Program-made: the position numbers and the translations under genes | In this document: positions 18,532-27,529 of the stretch, piece after piece | Position numbering within the stretch: the stretch's first letter is position 1 | Layout: the number at the start of each line of letters is the position of its first letter | The notes under the pieces: generated by a model | The model's input: only the letters and a program-made list of their open reading frames with translations | The model's database searches: none | What the model was told of the DNA's origin: nothing | Source: Pseudomaricurvus alcaniphilus | GTDB taxonomy: Bacteria > Pseudomonadota > Gammaproteobacteria > Pseudomonadales > Cellvibrionaceae | DNA: 64,000 bases | NCBI RefSeq assembly: GCF_011440395.1 | Contig: NZ_JAAOIX010000004.1 | Location: 265,062-329,061, forward strand | Reading direction: 5' to 3'

Positions 18532-18584
18532 CTCCCACTGGTTTAACTCCCACTGGTTAAACTCCCGCCGGTTTAACGCCAGCG
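18525..18584 (+). repeat. 15-bp tandem repeat across the kinase-nuclease stop codon
   Basis: Four copies of a 15-bp unit (consensus ggtttaactcccact) cover 18525-18584. The TAA of unit 1 is the gene's stop, and the later units repeat TAA in phase. The length and placement mirror the array at 6874-6958, but the unit sequence is unrelated. Confidence 0.9.
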
Positions 18585-18815
18585 AGTTGGCAGTCACCGC
18601 CCCCGAGGACATGAGCAACTATTGCCGTGCCGTTAGTCCGGCAGTTCGCCAGTATTCAGTGAAAAGCAACCGGGCTGGCCAGGTATTGTCAAAATAACAT
18701 TGATAGAGATTCTGGCATTACACGGTTTAATGGAATCACGCCAGGCCCTATGATGTGGTCCACTGACTGCCGAGGTTGATGCCCGGCAATCCCCCAACAC
18801 CACCGGAGAAATACC

Positions 18816-19841
18816 ATGCAAGCTGTTGGCTATCGCAAATCCCTGCCCATCAATGACCCGGCTTCCCTAACCGACTTCGAGCTGCCCCAACCCAGCGCCA
18901 GTGGCCGCGACCTGCTGGTCAAGGTGGCGGCCATCGCGGTCAACCCGGTGGATTGCAAAATACGCCAGCGAGTCTCTCCCGCCGACGGCGACTACAAGGT
19001 ACTGGGTTGGGATGCCGTCGGCGAGGTGGTTGCCACCGGCGACGCCGTCACCCAATTCAAGCCCGGCGACCAGGTCTACTACGCCGGCGACCTCAACCGC
19101 CAGGGCAGTAATGCCGAGTACCAATTGGTGGACGAACGGCTGGTGGGTAACAAGCCCAAGAACCTGTCAGACGCGGACGCCGCCGCCCTGCCGCTAACCG
19201 CCATCACCGCCTGGGAAATGCTGTTCGACCACCTGGCCATTCAGCAACAGAACCCGGACGCAATCGAACCCTCCAATGAAGTGATCCTGGTTGTGGGCGC
19301 TGCCGGCGGCGTGGGTTCGATTTTAATCCAGCTCGCCAAAGCCCTCACCGGCGCCACCCTGATCGCCACCGCCTCACGGCAGAGCTCGCAAGCCTGGGTC
19401 AAGCAACTGGGCGCACACCATGTTGTCGACCACAGCCAGCCACTGCCGGCACAAATTGAAGCCCTGGGCATCGGCCCGGTTACTCACGTTGCCAGCCTCA
19501 CCCACTCCGACAGCTATATCGATAGCTATACCGAAGTGCTGGCGCCGCGCGGCAAGATCGCTTTAATCGACGACCCTCAATCCCTCGACATCCTCAAACT
19601 GAAACCCAAGAGCCTGTCACTGCACTGGGAGTTTATGTTTACGCGCTCCATGTTCCAGACCGCGGACATGATCGAACAGAGCCGCCTGCTGAACCGGGTG
19701 GCCGAGCTGGTGGATCGCGGTTATATCCAAACCACCGCCGGCAAAAACCTGGGCCCCATCAATGCCGAAAACCTGCGCGCCGCCCACGCCGAACTGGAGT
19801 CCGGCCGCTCGATTGGCAAGATTGTGTTGCAGGGGTTTTAA
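18816..19841 (+). CDS. Zinc-type alcohol dehydrogenase-like / quinone reductase (MDR family)
   Basis: A 341-residue medium-chain dehydrogenase/reductase. The N-terminal catalytic fold (AVNPVDCKIRQ, LGWDAVGEVVATGD) lacks the structural-zinc cysteine cluster, as in NADPH:quinone reductases. A Rossmann domain follows (LVVGAAGGVGSILIQLAK). Close relatives are called zinc-binding alcohol dehydrogenase family proteins and reduce quinones or enones with NADPH. Start ATG 18816 follows a GGAGAAATACC site. It is a single gene; the 285 bases before it carry only the 15-bp repeat and a probable promoter. Confidence 0.85.
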   Translation: MQAVGYRKSLPINDPASLTDFELPQPSASGRDLLVKVAAIAVNPVDCKIRQRVSPADGDYKVLGWDAVGEVVATGDAVTQFKPGDQVYYAGDLNRQGSNAEYQLVDERLVGNKPKNLSDADAAALPLTAITAWEMLFDHLAIQQQNPDAIEPSNEVILVVGAAGGVGSILIQLAKALTGATLIATASRQSSQAWVKQLGAHHVVDHSQPLPAQIEALGIGPVTHVASLTHSDSYIDSYTEVLAPRGKIALIDDPQSLDILKLKPKSLSLHWEFMFTRSMFQTADMIEQSRLLNRVAELVDRGYIQTTAGKNLGPINAENLRAAHAELESGRSIGKIVLQGF

Positions 19842-19876
19842 CCGAGAGCCAGGAATGGTTGAGTAAAAGCAGTAAA

Positions 19877-19892
19877 AGGGGACTTTGTCCCC
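19877..19892 (-). terminator. Small hairpin after the cupin gene
   Basis: On the minus strand GGGGAC-AAA-GTCCCC is followed by TTTTACTGC. It lies 3 nt past the cupin stop and could serve as a weak terminator. The sequence is also related to the GGGGAC repeats in this window. Confidence 0.5.
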
Positions 19893-19895
19893 ATT

Positions 19896-20258
19896 CTACG
19901 AGACGCCTTCTACCACCACATAGATCTTCTTCACCGTTTCGATGGTGCGCCACAGGCCCCGGTAACCGGGCTTCATAACAAAGCTGTCGCCGGCCCGGTA
20001 GATCACCGGCTCACCGCCCTCGGGTGTCAGTTCCGCCACCCCTTCGAGCAGATAGCAGAATTCAAAGGTATCGCCTTTGATCGACTTGTTGACCCCGGGG
20101 GTCGACTCGAAGATACCGGTCTTGATGCGACCATCGGCGGCAAGTTCCGCCGGCCATGCTTTGAGCAGCGGGTTGCCCTCCACCAGTCGCTCGGGGGCGA
20201 CGCGGGATTCACGGGGCGCTTCTACAGGGTTCTGTACAATGGTTTTCAGCAGTGACAT
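19896..20258 (-). CDS. Cupin-domain protein (Cupin_3/DUF861-like)
   Basis: A 120-residue single-domain cupin. The two cupin half-motifs are seen as KGDTFEFCYLLEGVAELTPEGGEP and YRAGDSFVMKPGYRGLW, a pattern of the EutQ/(S)-ureidoglycine aminohydrolase-like group often annotated as enamine/imine or ethanolamine-related cupins. The longer ORF (to 20363) begins with Arg/Trp-rich residues that do not fit the family, so ATG 20258 is preferred. It is a lone gene between two convergent neighbours, and no pathway can be assigned. Confidence 0.8.
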   Translation of the reverse strand: MSLLKTIVQNPVEAPRESRVAPERLVEGNPLLKAWPAELAADGRIKTGIFESTPGVNKSIKGDTFEFCYLLEGVAELTPEGGEPVIYRAGDSFVMKPGYRGLWRTIETVKKIYVVVEGVS

Positions 20259-20441
20259 AAGCAATCTCTGGATGAGTAAAGACCTGACAGTGGCTCGGCG
20301 CCAATGTCGCCAGCGTAGAATTGTAGGTAATGCCGCTGCGCCACTGGCAGCTAATGACTGCAATCATTCGGCAGTTTTCGCCGTTTACCGCGCTGCCGAC
20401 GGCACAAGTGGCTTGGCAGGTACCACACCCTCTCCCATAAA

Positions 20442-20462
20442 GGGGACGGAGTGAAGCTCCCC
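20442..20462. repeat. Short GGGGAC...GCTCCCC repeat, copy 2
   Basis: A second copy of the 21-bp element at 16290-16310, with two differences. It ends 3 nt before the stop codon of the DNA ligase gene on the minus strand. Confidence 0.7.
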
Positions 20463-20465
20463 ATA

Positions 20466-21329
20466 CTACTGGGAGCGCCGTCGCAGAAAGGTGGCAAAGC
20501 GCGGCAGGCCCGTGGCTGTTGTACCGTGGTGTTTAAAGGTTATGGTGCTGCCCAGCGGCGGCGGGTTGCGTCGTTCGGCATCGGAGAAACCACTGCCGAC
20601 CTTGAAACGCTGCCCGGACGGCAACTCCAACAGCAGGGAGCCCAGCAGCCCCCGATACTTGCCCCGGCCGGGCATATGAGCGACCACCACCGCTTCACCA
20701 TCCTCATAGGTTTTCAGTTTCAGCAGGTCATCCGAACGCACGGCCCGGTAGTGGGAAGTGCCGCGATGCAACATCAGGCCCTCACCGCCGGCAGCCACGA
20801 CCGCCTGCAAACGCGCCTGCAACTGCGCCTCGCTGGCGACGCGAAATTGGTCCACCAGGGCGAGGTAGCTGGATGGATGACCTCCGAGCAATTCGCGCAT
20901 TCTCTGCAGGCGCTGATCAAAGTCACCGGGCTCCGCCGGCAGATCGAATACCATAAAGCGGATTCGTCGCCAGCTGTCCGCCTCTGGCCGTTGGCGCCGC
21001 ACTGCACCGGACAGCCTGGCAAACGTACCCCGCCCCATCCACAGCTCACCGTCGAGGGGCTGCGCCGGAAAGCCCTCCGTAAACCAGACCGGCGCATGAA
21101 TGGGATGTCCGCCACGGGAGAATAGTTGCGAGCCGTCCCAGTACGCCCTGACGCCGTCCAGCTTTTCACTTACCCAGTAATCGGCCAGCTGGATATCGCG
21201 CTGGTAGACATTGGCCAACATGAGCCCCGGCGGCTCGGGTGAGGGTACGGTGACTCGACCAGCCGCCGCCTCTGCTACCCACACACCACCGCCCAAACAC
21301 CACAACACAATCCACAACCACCGGCTCAT
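20466..21329 (-). CDS. ATP-dependent DNA ligase, Lig E-type with signal peptide
   Basis: A 287-residue minimal ATP-dependent DNA ligase. Motif I, EKLDGVR, carries the adenylated lysine. RGG, GELWMGRG and VFDLP correspond to motifs Ia-IIIa, GGEGLMLH to motif IV, and LLKLKTYEDGEAVVV to motif V. An OB-fold tail follows (GSLLLELPSGQRFKVGSGF). An N-terminal hydrophobic segment ending in AEAAA looks like a signal peptide, so the enzyme is predicted to act in the periplasm, as proposed for Lig E in several Proteobacteria, possibly on incoming or extracellular DNA. I chose ATG 21329 because AGGGAGA precedes it; ATG 21347 is also possible. Confidence 0.88.
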   Translation of the reverse strand: MSRWLWIVLWCLGGGVWVAEAAAGRVTVPSPEPPGLMLANVYQRDIQLADYWVSEKLDGVRAYWDGSQLFSRGGHPIHAPVWFTEGFPAQPLDGELWMGRGTFARLSGAVRRQRPEADSWRRIRFMVFDLPAEPGDFDQRLQRMRELLGGHPSSYLALVDQFRVASEAQLQARLQAVVAAGGEGLMLHRGTSHYRAVRSDDLLKLKTYEDGEAVVVAHMPGRGKYRGLLGSLLLELPSGQRFKVGSGFSDAERRNPPPLGSTITFKHHGTTATGLPRFATFLRRRSQ

Positions 21330-21767
21330 CAATCTCTCCCTGCTCATCCGCGGCGCATCCTGATAACGCAGTACCTACAGTAAGCGCTGGCACAACCAAG
21401 GCAATACCGAGCCGCCGCCCAAAGTCGCAAGCCCAGGGGTTTTACAAGAAAAATCAGTCCGAAGTAGCAACTGAAACTGAAGAAGGGGTCGAGAAAAACG
21501 GGATGGGGTGCTATGGGATGAAGGGATATCGAATGGAGTGCCGAAGCATAGTTGCCATTGGCTTATGGCCCCTTTTGCAATAAGAATTTCTGGTTTATCG
21601 AAAAGACGCTGTTGGATTTCGGTACAGGATTCAGGTGCTGGCAGTAAGGGGAAACCCCTCACCGGATGGTTCACGCGGAGTGAATACTACTAAAATATTG
21701 CGACAAAAATGGTGTTAATCGCCCGCTTGCATCCAGGCGACCAACACCACCGCTTACAGTAATAACA
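21330..21767. other. Intergenic stretch without a supported gene
   Basis: About 440 bases lie between the ligase start and the end of the TonB receptor. Only short overlapping ORFs without motifs are present, and no clear terminator for the receptor is seen. Confidence 0.5.
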
Positions 21768-24101
21768 TCAGAACTGATAAGCCACCGTTGCGGTCCAGGT
21801 TCTCGGGGCACCATAAAACGCCAGTTCGCCAGAAGCCAGGTTGTAGCCTCCGGTTTTATACTCCCTGTCCTGCAGGTTTTTCAGGTAGAGACTGACGGTC
21901 CAGTGCTCATCGCTGGAGTACCAGTTGGCGCTGGCATCCCACAAAATATAGGACTCATTCTGGTCGCAGCTGCAGAGGACATTGTTAAAGTTCCTGGAAG
22001 CGCCGCGATAAGACGCGGCCGTGTTCAAGGCCAGGCTGCCCGCAGTGTCGAGGTCAACCTTGTAGTTAAAGCCCAGCTGCGCAGTCCAGTCGGGGGCGTT
22101 CAGCATTTCCCAGCTATCGGAGACATCCACTCCGGCAGAGATCACTTCGATCAACTCGGCATTCATATAGCCAACTGCCAGCGAGGAGCTGAATGCAGGT
22201 GTAAACTGGGCAATAGCTTCCAGTTCAGCGCCCTTGATTTCAGCGGTACCGGCATTAACCACATCCGAGGAAAAGAACACCGGCTCCGGCTGGGCCTGCT
22301 GCACGGTAAGTTGCATGTCGGTGTAGTCCATATCAAATACGGCAAAATTCAAGCGCAACCGATCATTCAACAGCTGTGATTTTATGCCGGCTTCCCAGGT
22401 ATCAACAATCTCCGGGTCATAACCCTTGGCCACATTGGGGTTGAGCGCGGCATTGCCACGCATATCAAAACCACCTGACTTAAAACCTTCCGCGTAGCTG
22501 ATATAGACCATAATGTCGTCATTGATCTGCCAGTCCAGCTTGGCCGAGGGACTGACCTCGCTCCAGTCGTCTTTGGCCTCATCATCGCTAATATTTGTAT
22601 CCTTCGGAGGCTCCAAAGGATCCAAAGAATCCAAAGGATACACCAGGGTATCGTCAGCGGGGTCGCCAAAGGTAAACCCGGAGCCCTGGGTGGTGGTATA
22701 GGGAAAGGAGTTGGCCGTTATGTAAGAAATACGATGGATGTTGGAATTCTTGTCATCCTTGGTGATTCTGACACCCGCGGTAAAGGTCAGCGTATCGGTG
22801 ATATTGTAGCTACCGTTGAGATACGCGGACTCACTTACGGTATCGACATCGCCGCCGACCGCCAGGTCAAAATGGGTGCCGGAAAATGGATTCGAACCGT
22901 TTAACACTACGTCAAAAGCGCCGGCCGAATTGCCTTTAAAGTAGTAAAGACCGCCCACCAGGGCGAAACGGTCGGTAGTATAGTTGACCTGCAGCTCGTG
23001 GGATTGCTGCTCGTCAGTGTACTTGGCGGGCACATCAAAGGCGTCCAATGGCGTGCCTTCAAAGTCAATAAACTGCTGGGTTTCGCCCTCCCGATCGGCA
23101 TAAATATACTTGATTGAAAGCTGCTCGTTAACGTCATATTGGGCGGTAAGGGAAAAGCCCTGGTTTTCAACATTGGAGCGATGGGTGGTGCCGCAGGCTG
23201 AGTCATAGGGATCGCCGGAGGCCATAAACAACTCCGAGGTGCCGGGGTTTATCAAACCGGTCTGGTTCGACTGGGTGCCGCAAAGCTGATTGGAATCATC
23301 GTCGGTTTTATCGGCGGAAAAACGAAAAAACAACTGCTCTGTCGGCGTGTATTCAACACTGACCCGGCCGACCAGCACATCCTTGTTGTAGTTATCCACT
23401 GAGCTGGAAAACAAGCCAGTATCAATATCGTAACCGGTTAGCACCTTGCCGTAGCCATCGCGATCCATTTTTGATACCGCGCCGCCGATATACAGCTGGT
23501 TTTCAATAATCGGCATTTGGCCGGCCAGGGTGAATTCCTGCTGGTCATAGGCACCGGTACTGACCGTTACTTTGGCGTTGGCTTCACCGCTCATCTTTTT
23601 GGTAACGTATTTTATCGCACCGCCGACGGTATTTTTTCCATACAGCGTGCCCTGGGGGCCGCGCAATATTTCAATCCGCTCCACATCGAATACGTCGATC
23701 ACCGCGGCTTGCGGGCGCGCATAATACACATCGTCTACATAGACTCCGACGCCAGGTTCAAAGCCCCACAGTGGATCCTGCTGGCCAACGCCGCGTATGT
23801 AGGCAGTGAGCGTTGAATTGGTGGCGCGACTGGCCCGCAGCTGGGTATTGGGTGAGCTTTTTTCCAGTTCAATCAAACTGGTAACGCCTTTATTTTCCAG
23901 TTCAACACCAGTCAGGGCAGTGATTGACACGGGAACTTTCTGCAGGCTTTGCTCACGCTTTTGTGCGGTGACAATAATTTCTTCCAAACCTTCGTTGTTA
24001 CCAGCCTGCTGAGCCCAGCTCAATCCCGAGAGTGGACTGGCAACAACGGCAAGAGTGATGGCGGCGGCAAGTCGTTTTCTATTCATATTATAATTTTTCA
24101 T
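21768..24101 (-). CDS. TonB-dependent receptor
   Basis: A 777-residue receptor. It has a signal peptide (ending near GLSWAQ), a TonB-box/plug segment EEIIVTAQKREQSLQKVPVS typical of the FyuA-like group found in marine bacteria, the plug motif ERIEILRGPQGTLYGKNTVGGAIKYVTKK, and a barrel ending VAYQF. It takes up an unknown chelate or organic substrate across the outer membrane. It is divergent from the hydroxybutyrate-dehydrogenase-like gene, and the shared gap holds three copies of one palindrome. This suggests joint control and a substrate linked to the hydroxy-acid or short-chain metabolism encoded at 24657-27435. No iron-related gene is adjacent. Confidence 0.88.
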   Translation of the reverse strand: MKNYNMNRKRLAAAITLAVVASPLSGLSWAQQAGNNEGLEEIIVTAQKREQSLQKVPVSITALTGVELENKGVTSLIELEKSSPNTQLRASRATNSTLTAYIRGVGQQDPLWGFEPGVGVYVDDVYYARPQAAVIDVFDVERIEILRGPQGTLYGKNTVGGAIKYVTKKMSGEANAKVTVSTGAYDQQEFTLAGQMPIIENQLYIGGAVSKMDRDGYGKVLTGYDIDTGLFSSSVDNYNKDVLVGRVSVEYTPTEQLFFRFSADKTDDDSNQLCGTQSNQTGLINPGTSELFMASGDPYDSACGTTHRSNVENQGFSLTAQYDVNEQLSIKYIYADREGETQQFIDFEGTPLDAFDVPAKYTDEQQSHELQVNYTTDRFALVGGLYYFKGNSAGAFDVVLNGSNPFSGTHFDLAVGGDVDTVSESAYLNGSYNITDTLTFTAGVRITKDDKNSNIHRISYITANSFPYTTTQGSGFTFGDPADDTLVYPLDSLDPLEPPKDTNISDDEAKDDWSEVSPSAKLDWQINDDIMVYISYAEGFKSGGFDMRGNAALNPNVAKGYDPEIVDTWEAGIKSQLLNDRLRLNFAVFDMDYTDMQLTVQQAQPEPVFFSSDVVNAGTAEIKGAELEAIAQFTPAFSSSLAVGYMNAELIEVISAGVDVSDSWEMLNAPDWTAQLGFNYKVDLDTAGSLALNTAASYRGASRNFNNVLCSCDQNESYILWDASANWYSSDEHWTVSLYLKNLQDREYKTGGYNLASGELAFYGAPRTWTATVAYQF

Positions 24102-24197
24102 AGGGCACCTGTTCGCTAGATTTAGGATGGGCTGTCTTGCTGATCTTTATCGGACGATAACCGTTACCACGCTATCTAACAGTTATAATTTTAGTGT

Positions 24198-24548
24198 TTT
24201 CAACAGTTGTTGAAAGTAGCTGGAAATATATTCATCAGCTGTTGAATTGTCAAGCGCAATTTTTCGACGCTATCGGCATGCTTGTTTCAGGCTGGCCGGG
24301 CCGAGCCCGCTTATGATAAAAATCGTCGAAAATACAATGGTATAAATCGCTGCAAAAGCCGGGTTTAGCGGCCGCGCCGGGGCAACCGTGGGTATAGGGA
24401 ACGGTCGAAATTTCGTTGACCTGGGCATCTTGCAGCCAGGCTGGATGTAACTGTCGGCAACCACAGACATTCAAGTTTGCAGGCTAGCGGGAAACGTCTC
24501 GCTTGAGTTCAGGATTGGCTTCAGGCAATATATTCAACACATGTTGAA
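24198..24548. promoter_or_regulatory. Three TTCAACA-N2-TGTTGAA palindromes in a divergent promoter
   Basis: Site 1 is 24198-24215 (TTTCAACA-GT-TGTTGAAA, perfect). Site 2 is 24231-24246 (TTCATCA-GC-TGTTGAA, one mismatch). Site 3 is 24533-24548 (TTCAACA-CA-TGTTGAA, perfect). Sites 1 and 2 are near the TonB receptor start; site 3 lies about 110 nt before the dehydrogenase start. They are probably operators for one dimeric repressor or activator; the regulator is not encoded next to them. The rest of the 24102-24656 gap holds no supported gene. Confidence 0.7.
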
Positions 24549-24656
24549 AATTGAGTTTTGGAGTGTCGACAACCACTCGCACCAACTCTCTACGACAGCA
24601 ACTCTTTCAAACAGGCAATTCTCTAAAACCAAAGCTGCAAAGCAAAAGGGCAAAGT

Positions 24657-25430
24657 ATGAATAAAAAAACAGCCTTGATTACCGGCGCCGCCAGCGGCAT
24701 TGGGTTGGCGATTGCTGCCAACCTGGCACGACAAGGTCACAGTGTATGCCTGACCGATGTCAATAAAGAGGCTGTGCAGCAGGCGGCAGAGGTTTTACGA
24801 CAAGAGCGGCTCGATGTATTTGCACAACCACTTGATGTCACCAGCGATACGGCCATCGATGCTGTTGTCACTGCTGTTGCCAAGCGAACCGGCGCGATTG
24901 ATATCCTGATCAACAATGCCGGCCTGCAACATGTGTCGAGGTTGGAAGATTTTCCGGTGGATCGCTGGCGCCTGCTGATTGAGGTGTTGTTGGTCGGCCC
25001 CTCTATGCTGACCCGCGCCGTGTTACCGCTAATGCGCGAGCACAACTACGGCCGCATTATCAATATAGGTTCCATTCACTCGCTGGTTGCATCGCCACAT
25101 AAAAGTGCTTATGTGGCCGCCAAGCACGGTCTATTGGGTTTTTCCAAAACCGTAGCGCTGGAAACCGCCGACCAGGATATTACGATCAACACCATCTGCC
25201 CGGCCTATGTGAAAACGCCGCTGGTAGAACAGCAGATCGCCAACCAGGCAAAGGAATACGGCATTTCGGAGCAGGATGTGATCAATAAAATCATGCTCGA
25301 ACCAATGCCCAAAAAGAGCTTTATTGCCATGGATGAACTGGAAGGTGCGGTGAATTATTTGATTGATAATGTCTCCCGCAATATCACCGGCCAGCAGTTG
25401 GTACTGGATGGCGGCTGGACCGCAAAGTAA
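24657..25430 (+). CDS. bdhA: 3-hydroxybutyrate dehydrogenase-like SDR
   Basis: A 257-residue short-chain dehydrogenase. Visible motifs are TGAASGIG (cofactor), NNAG, the catalytic Ser in NIGSIHSLVASPHKSAYVAAKHG with Tyr-x3-Lys, and a C-terminal ITGQQLVLDGGWTAK ending. The blocks ASPHKSAYVAAKHGLLG, TICPAYVKTPLVEQQI and DGGWTA match D-3-hydroxybutyrate dehydrogenase closely. It would interconvert 3-hydroxybutyrate and acetoacetate with NAD. One catalytic-region difference from typical BdhA is a shortened 'IEVLLVGPSMLTRA' helix. It is likely co-transcribed with the metallo-hydrolase that starts 87 nt downstream. The exact hydroxy-acid substrate remains open. Confidence 0.83.
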   Translation: MNKKTALITGAASGIGLAIAANLARQGHSVCLTDVNKEAVQQAAEVLRQERLDVFAQPLDVTSDTAIDAVVTAVAKRTGAIDILINNAGLQHVSRLEDFPVDRWRLLIEVLLVGPSMLTRAVLPLMREHNYGRIINIGSIHSLVASPHKSAYVAAKHGLLGFSKTVALETADQDITINTICPAYVKTPLVEQQIANQAKEYGISEQDVINKIMLEPMPKKSFIAMDELEGAVNYLIDNVSRNITGQQLVLDGGWTAK

Positions 25431-25517
25431 CGCCTGCCTTTGCACCACAAAAATGGCTGGACTTCAGCGCAGAGAACGCCAATCATTCGTCTATTTGAAG
25501 AAAAAGGCGCCTGTTTT

Positions 25518-26609
25518 ATGCACCCAAACTCCCAGCTCCCCCAAAAGCCGGAAACCTTCCGCGGCTTAAACTATCCCTTTGGGCGACGAGCCGCCCCGGC
25601 GCCGACCGAACCCGTGCAAATTGCCCCGGGGGTCTACTGGGCCCGGTTCCCCATGCCGATGGCGCTGGATCACATCAATATCTGGTTGCTGGAAGACGGT
25701 GACGGCTGGACGGTAGTGGACACCTGCCTGGACTTTGCCGGCAGCCGCGAACAGTGGCAGCAACTGTTCCAGGGCTTTATGGGCAACAAGCCGGTGAAAC
25801 GCGTCATTTGCACCCACCTGCACCCGGACCATGTGGGTCTGGCCGGCTGGCTGGTGGAGCGCTTCAATACCGAGTTGTGGATGACCCGCTCCGAATTCCT
25901 GATGTGCCACGCCATGGTGGACGATACCGGGCGCGAGGCGCCGAAAGTTGCCCTGAACTTCTACCAAGGGGCCGGCTACGACGAGCAACAACTGCAGCGC
26001 TATCGCGACAAATTTGGCAATTTTGGCCGCTATGTCGCGCCGCTGCCGGAGAGCTTGCGGCGCCTGGTCGATCGGGAAACGCTGGATATCGGTGGCAACT
26101 ACTGGCAGGTCATCGTCGGCAGCGGCCACTCCCCGGAGCACGCCTGCCTGTATTGCCCGGCGCTCAAACTGCTGATTTCCGGCGACCAGATACTGCCGCG
26201 CATCACCTCCAACGTCAGCGTCTTTCCCACCGAACCCAACGGCAATCCCCTGCAGGAGTGGTTGGCCTCCTGCATTCGCATCCGCGCATTACTACCTGAC
26301 GACCTGCTGGTGCTGCCCTCCCACGAAGCCCCCTTCTACGGCATAGCTACCCGCCTGACCCAACTGATCGAATTGCACCACCGGGACCTGCAGGCACTCT
26401 ACCAGCACTTGCAGGAACCCCGTCGGGCGGTGGACTGCTTCCCGGCCCTGTTCAAGCGCACCATTAAAGGCGACGATTTGGGCATGGCTACCGGCGAAAC
26501 CCTGGCCCACCTCAACTACCTGCTGCACTCACACCAAATATTGCGTGAGCAAGACGCGCAAGGGGTCTATTGGTATCGGCAGCTGCCGCAATATGACTCC
26601 TTTGATTAG
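25518..26609 (+). CDS. Metallo-beta-lactamase fold hydrolase
   Basis: A 363-residue MBL-fold enzyme. The zinc motif THLHPDHVG is followed by a downstream His in SGHSPEHACLY, an Asp in LISGDQILP, and a final His in LPSHEAPFYG; together these make a full two-metal site. A helical C-terminal part follows, as in the LACTB2-like and related hydrolases. It lies between two SDR genes on the same strand. It may hydrolyse a thioester or ester intermediate; this is inferred from the context only. ATG 25518 is preferred over 25440 because the upstream residues look random. The ribosome site is weak. Confidence 0.82.
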   Translation: MHPNSQLPQKPETFRGLNYPFGRRAAPAPTEPVQIAPGVYWARFPMPMALDHINIWLLEDGDGWTVVDTCLDFAGSREQWQQLFQGFMGNKPVKRVICTHLHPDHVGLAGWLVERFNTELWMTRSEFLMCHAMVDDTGREAPKVALNFYQGAGYDEQQLQRYRDKFGNFGRYVAPLPESLRRLVDRETLDIGGNYWQVIVGSGHSPEHACLYCPALKLLISGDQILPRITSNVSVFPTEPNGNPLQEWLASCIRIRALLPDDLLVLPSHEAPFYGIATRLTQLIELHHRDLQALYQHLQEPRRAVDCFPALFKRTIKGDDLGMATGETLAHLNYLLHSHQILREQDAQGVYWYRQLPQYDSFD

Positions 26610-26769
26610 AGCCGGTATTTTGCCTGTCAGGTAGCCTTACCGACTGCGGCAACAGCGGCGATAACGCCAGAATATGGATGCGAGCGTATTTCGGCCCAGC
26701 GCTTTTCTGCCCAGTGCTTTTCCAGATAGTACAATTGCCTATTTATTTAGCCTTTAGGGAGGATAACTT

Positions 26770-27435
26770 ATGAACAAAACAGCCGTTATTACGGGTGCCA
26801 ATCGCGGCATTGGCCTGGAACTGGTGAAACACTATCTAAAGCTTGGCTGGCAGGTGTATGGCATATGCCGGGAAGCGAGCGAAGCATTAAAAAGCTCCGG
26901 CGCGACGGTGGTGGCGGGAATTGATGTTGCCGCCGCCGCTTGCACTTCGCGCCTGCAAACTGCCTTGCAGAAAGTGAAAATTGATTTGCTGATCAACAAC
27001 GCTGGCATTTTACGGGATGAGCGTTTGGGTGAATTAAACTTTGCGACGATTGAAGAACAGTTTCAAGTGAATACCCTGGGCCCGCTGCGGGTCACGGAAG
27101 CGCTGCTGGACAATATGGTGCAGGGGACCAAAGTGGCCCTGGTCACCAGTCGCATGGGTTCCATTGCCGACAACACCTCCGGCGGGCGTTACGGCTATCG
27201 AATGTCAAAGGCGGCCTTGAATATTGCCGGTGTGTCCCTGGCCCACGACTTGAAAGGGCAAGGGGTTGCGGTGGCTATTTTGCACCCCGGCTATGTGGCC
27301 ACCGACATGGTGGGTGGCCGAGGCGATATAACACCTGAAGTCGCCGCTTCCCGTTTGGCGGCGCGCATCGAAGGTCTTACGCTGGAAAACTCAGGCACCT
27401 TCTGGCATTCCAATGGCGAGGTATTGCCCTGGTAA
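26770..27435 (+). CDS. SDR-family oxidoreductase (CsgA/C-factor-like)
   Basis: A 221-residue short-chain dehydrogenase. Visible are the TGANRGIGLELVKHY cofactor motif, NNAGIL, VTSRMGS with the catalytic Ser, YGYRMSKAALN with Tyr-x3-Lys, and HPGYVATDMVGGRG. The shape is that of the C-factor group of NAD(P)-dependent reductases. It begins after a clear AGGGAGGATAACTT ribosome site. It may belong with the two upstream genes, but 160 bases separate it from them, so an independent promoter is possible. Substrate unknown. A 14-bp tandem repeat begins 24 nt after the stop. Confidence 0.82.
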   Translation: MNKTAVITGANRGIGLELVKHYLKLGWQVYGICREASEALKSSGATVVAGIDVAAAACTSRLQTALQKVKIDLLINNAGILRDERLGELNFATIEEQFQVNTLGPLRVTEALLDNMVQGTKVALVTSRMGSIADNTSGGRYGYRMSKAALNIAGVSLAHDLKGQGVAVAILHPGYVATDMVGGRGDITPEVAASRLAARIEGLTLENSGTFWHSNGEVLPW

Positions 27436-27459
27436 AAGCCTGTTCCGAGGATGCCCAAA

Positions 27460-27529
27460 CAGCTGCTTGAAGCCAGTTACTTGAAGACAGCTACTTGAAG
27501 GCAGCAACTTGAAGACAGCCACTTGAAGG
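27460..27529 (+). repeat. 14-bp tandem repeat downstream of an SDR gene
   Basis: Five copies of a 14-bp unit (consensus cagcnacttgaaga) lie 25 nt past the stop at 27435. They are the third short array found at or after a stop codon in this window. The rest of the 27436-27815 gap shows only the promoter side of the Lrp gene. Confidence 0.85.
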
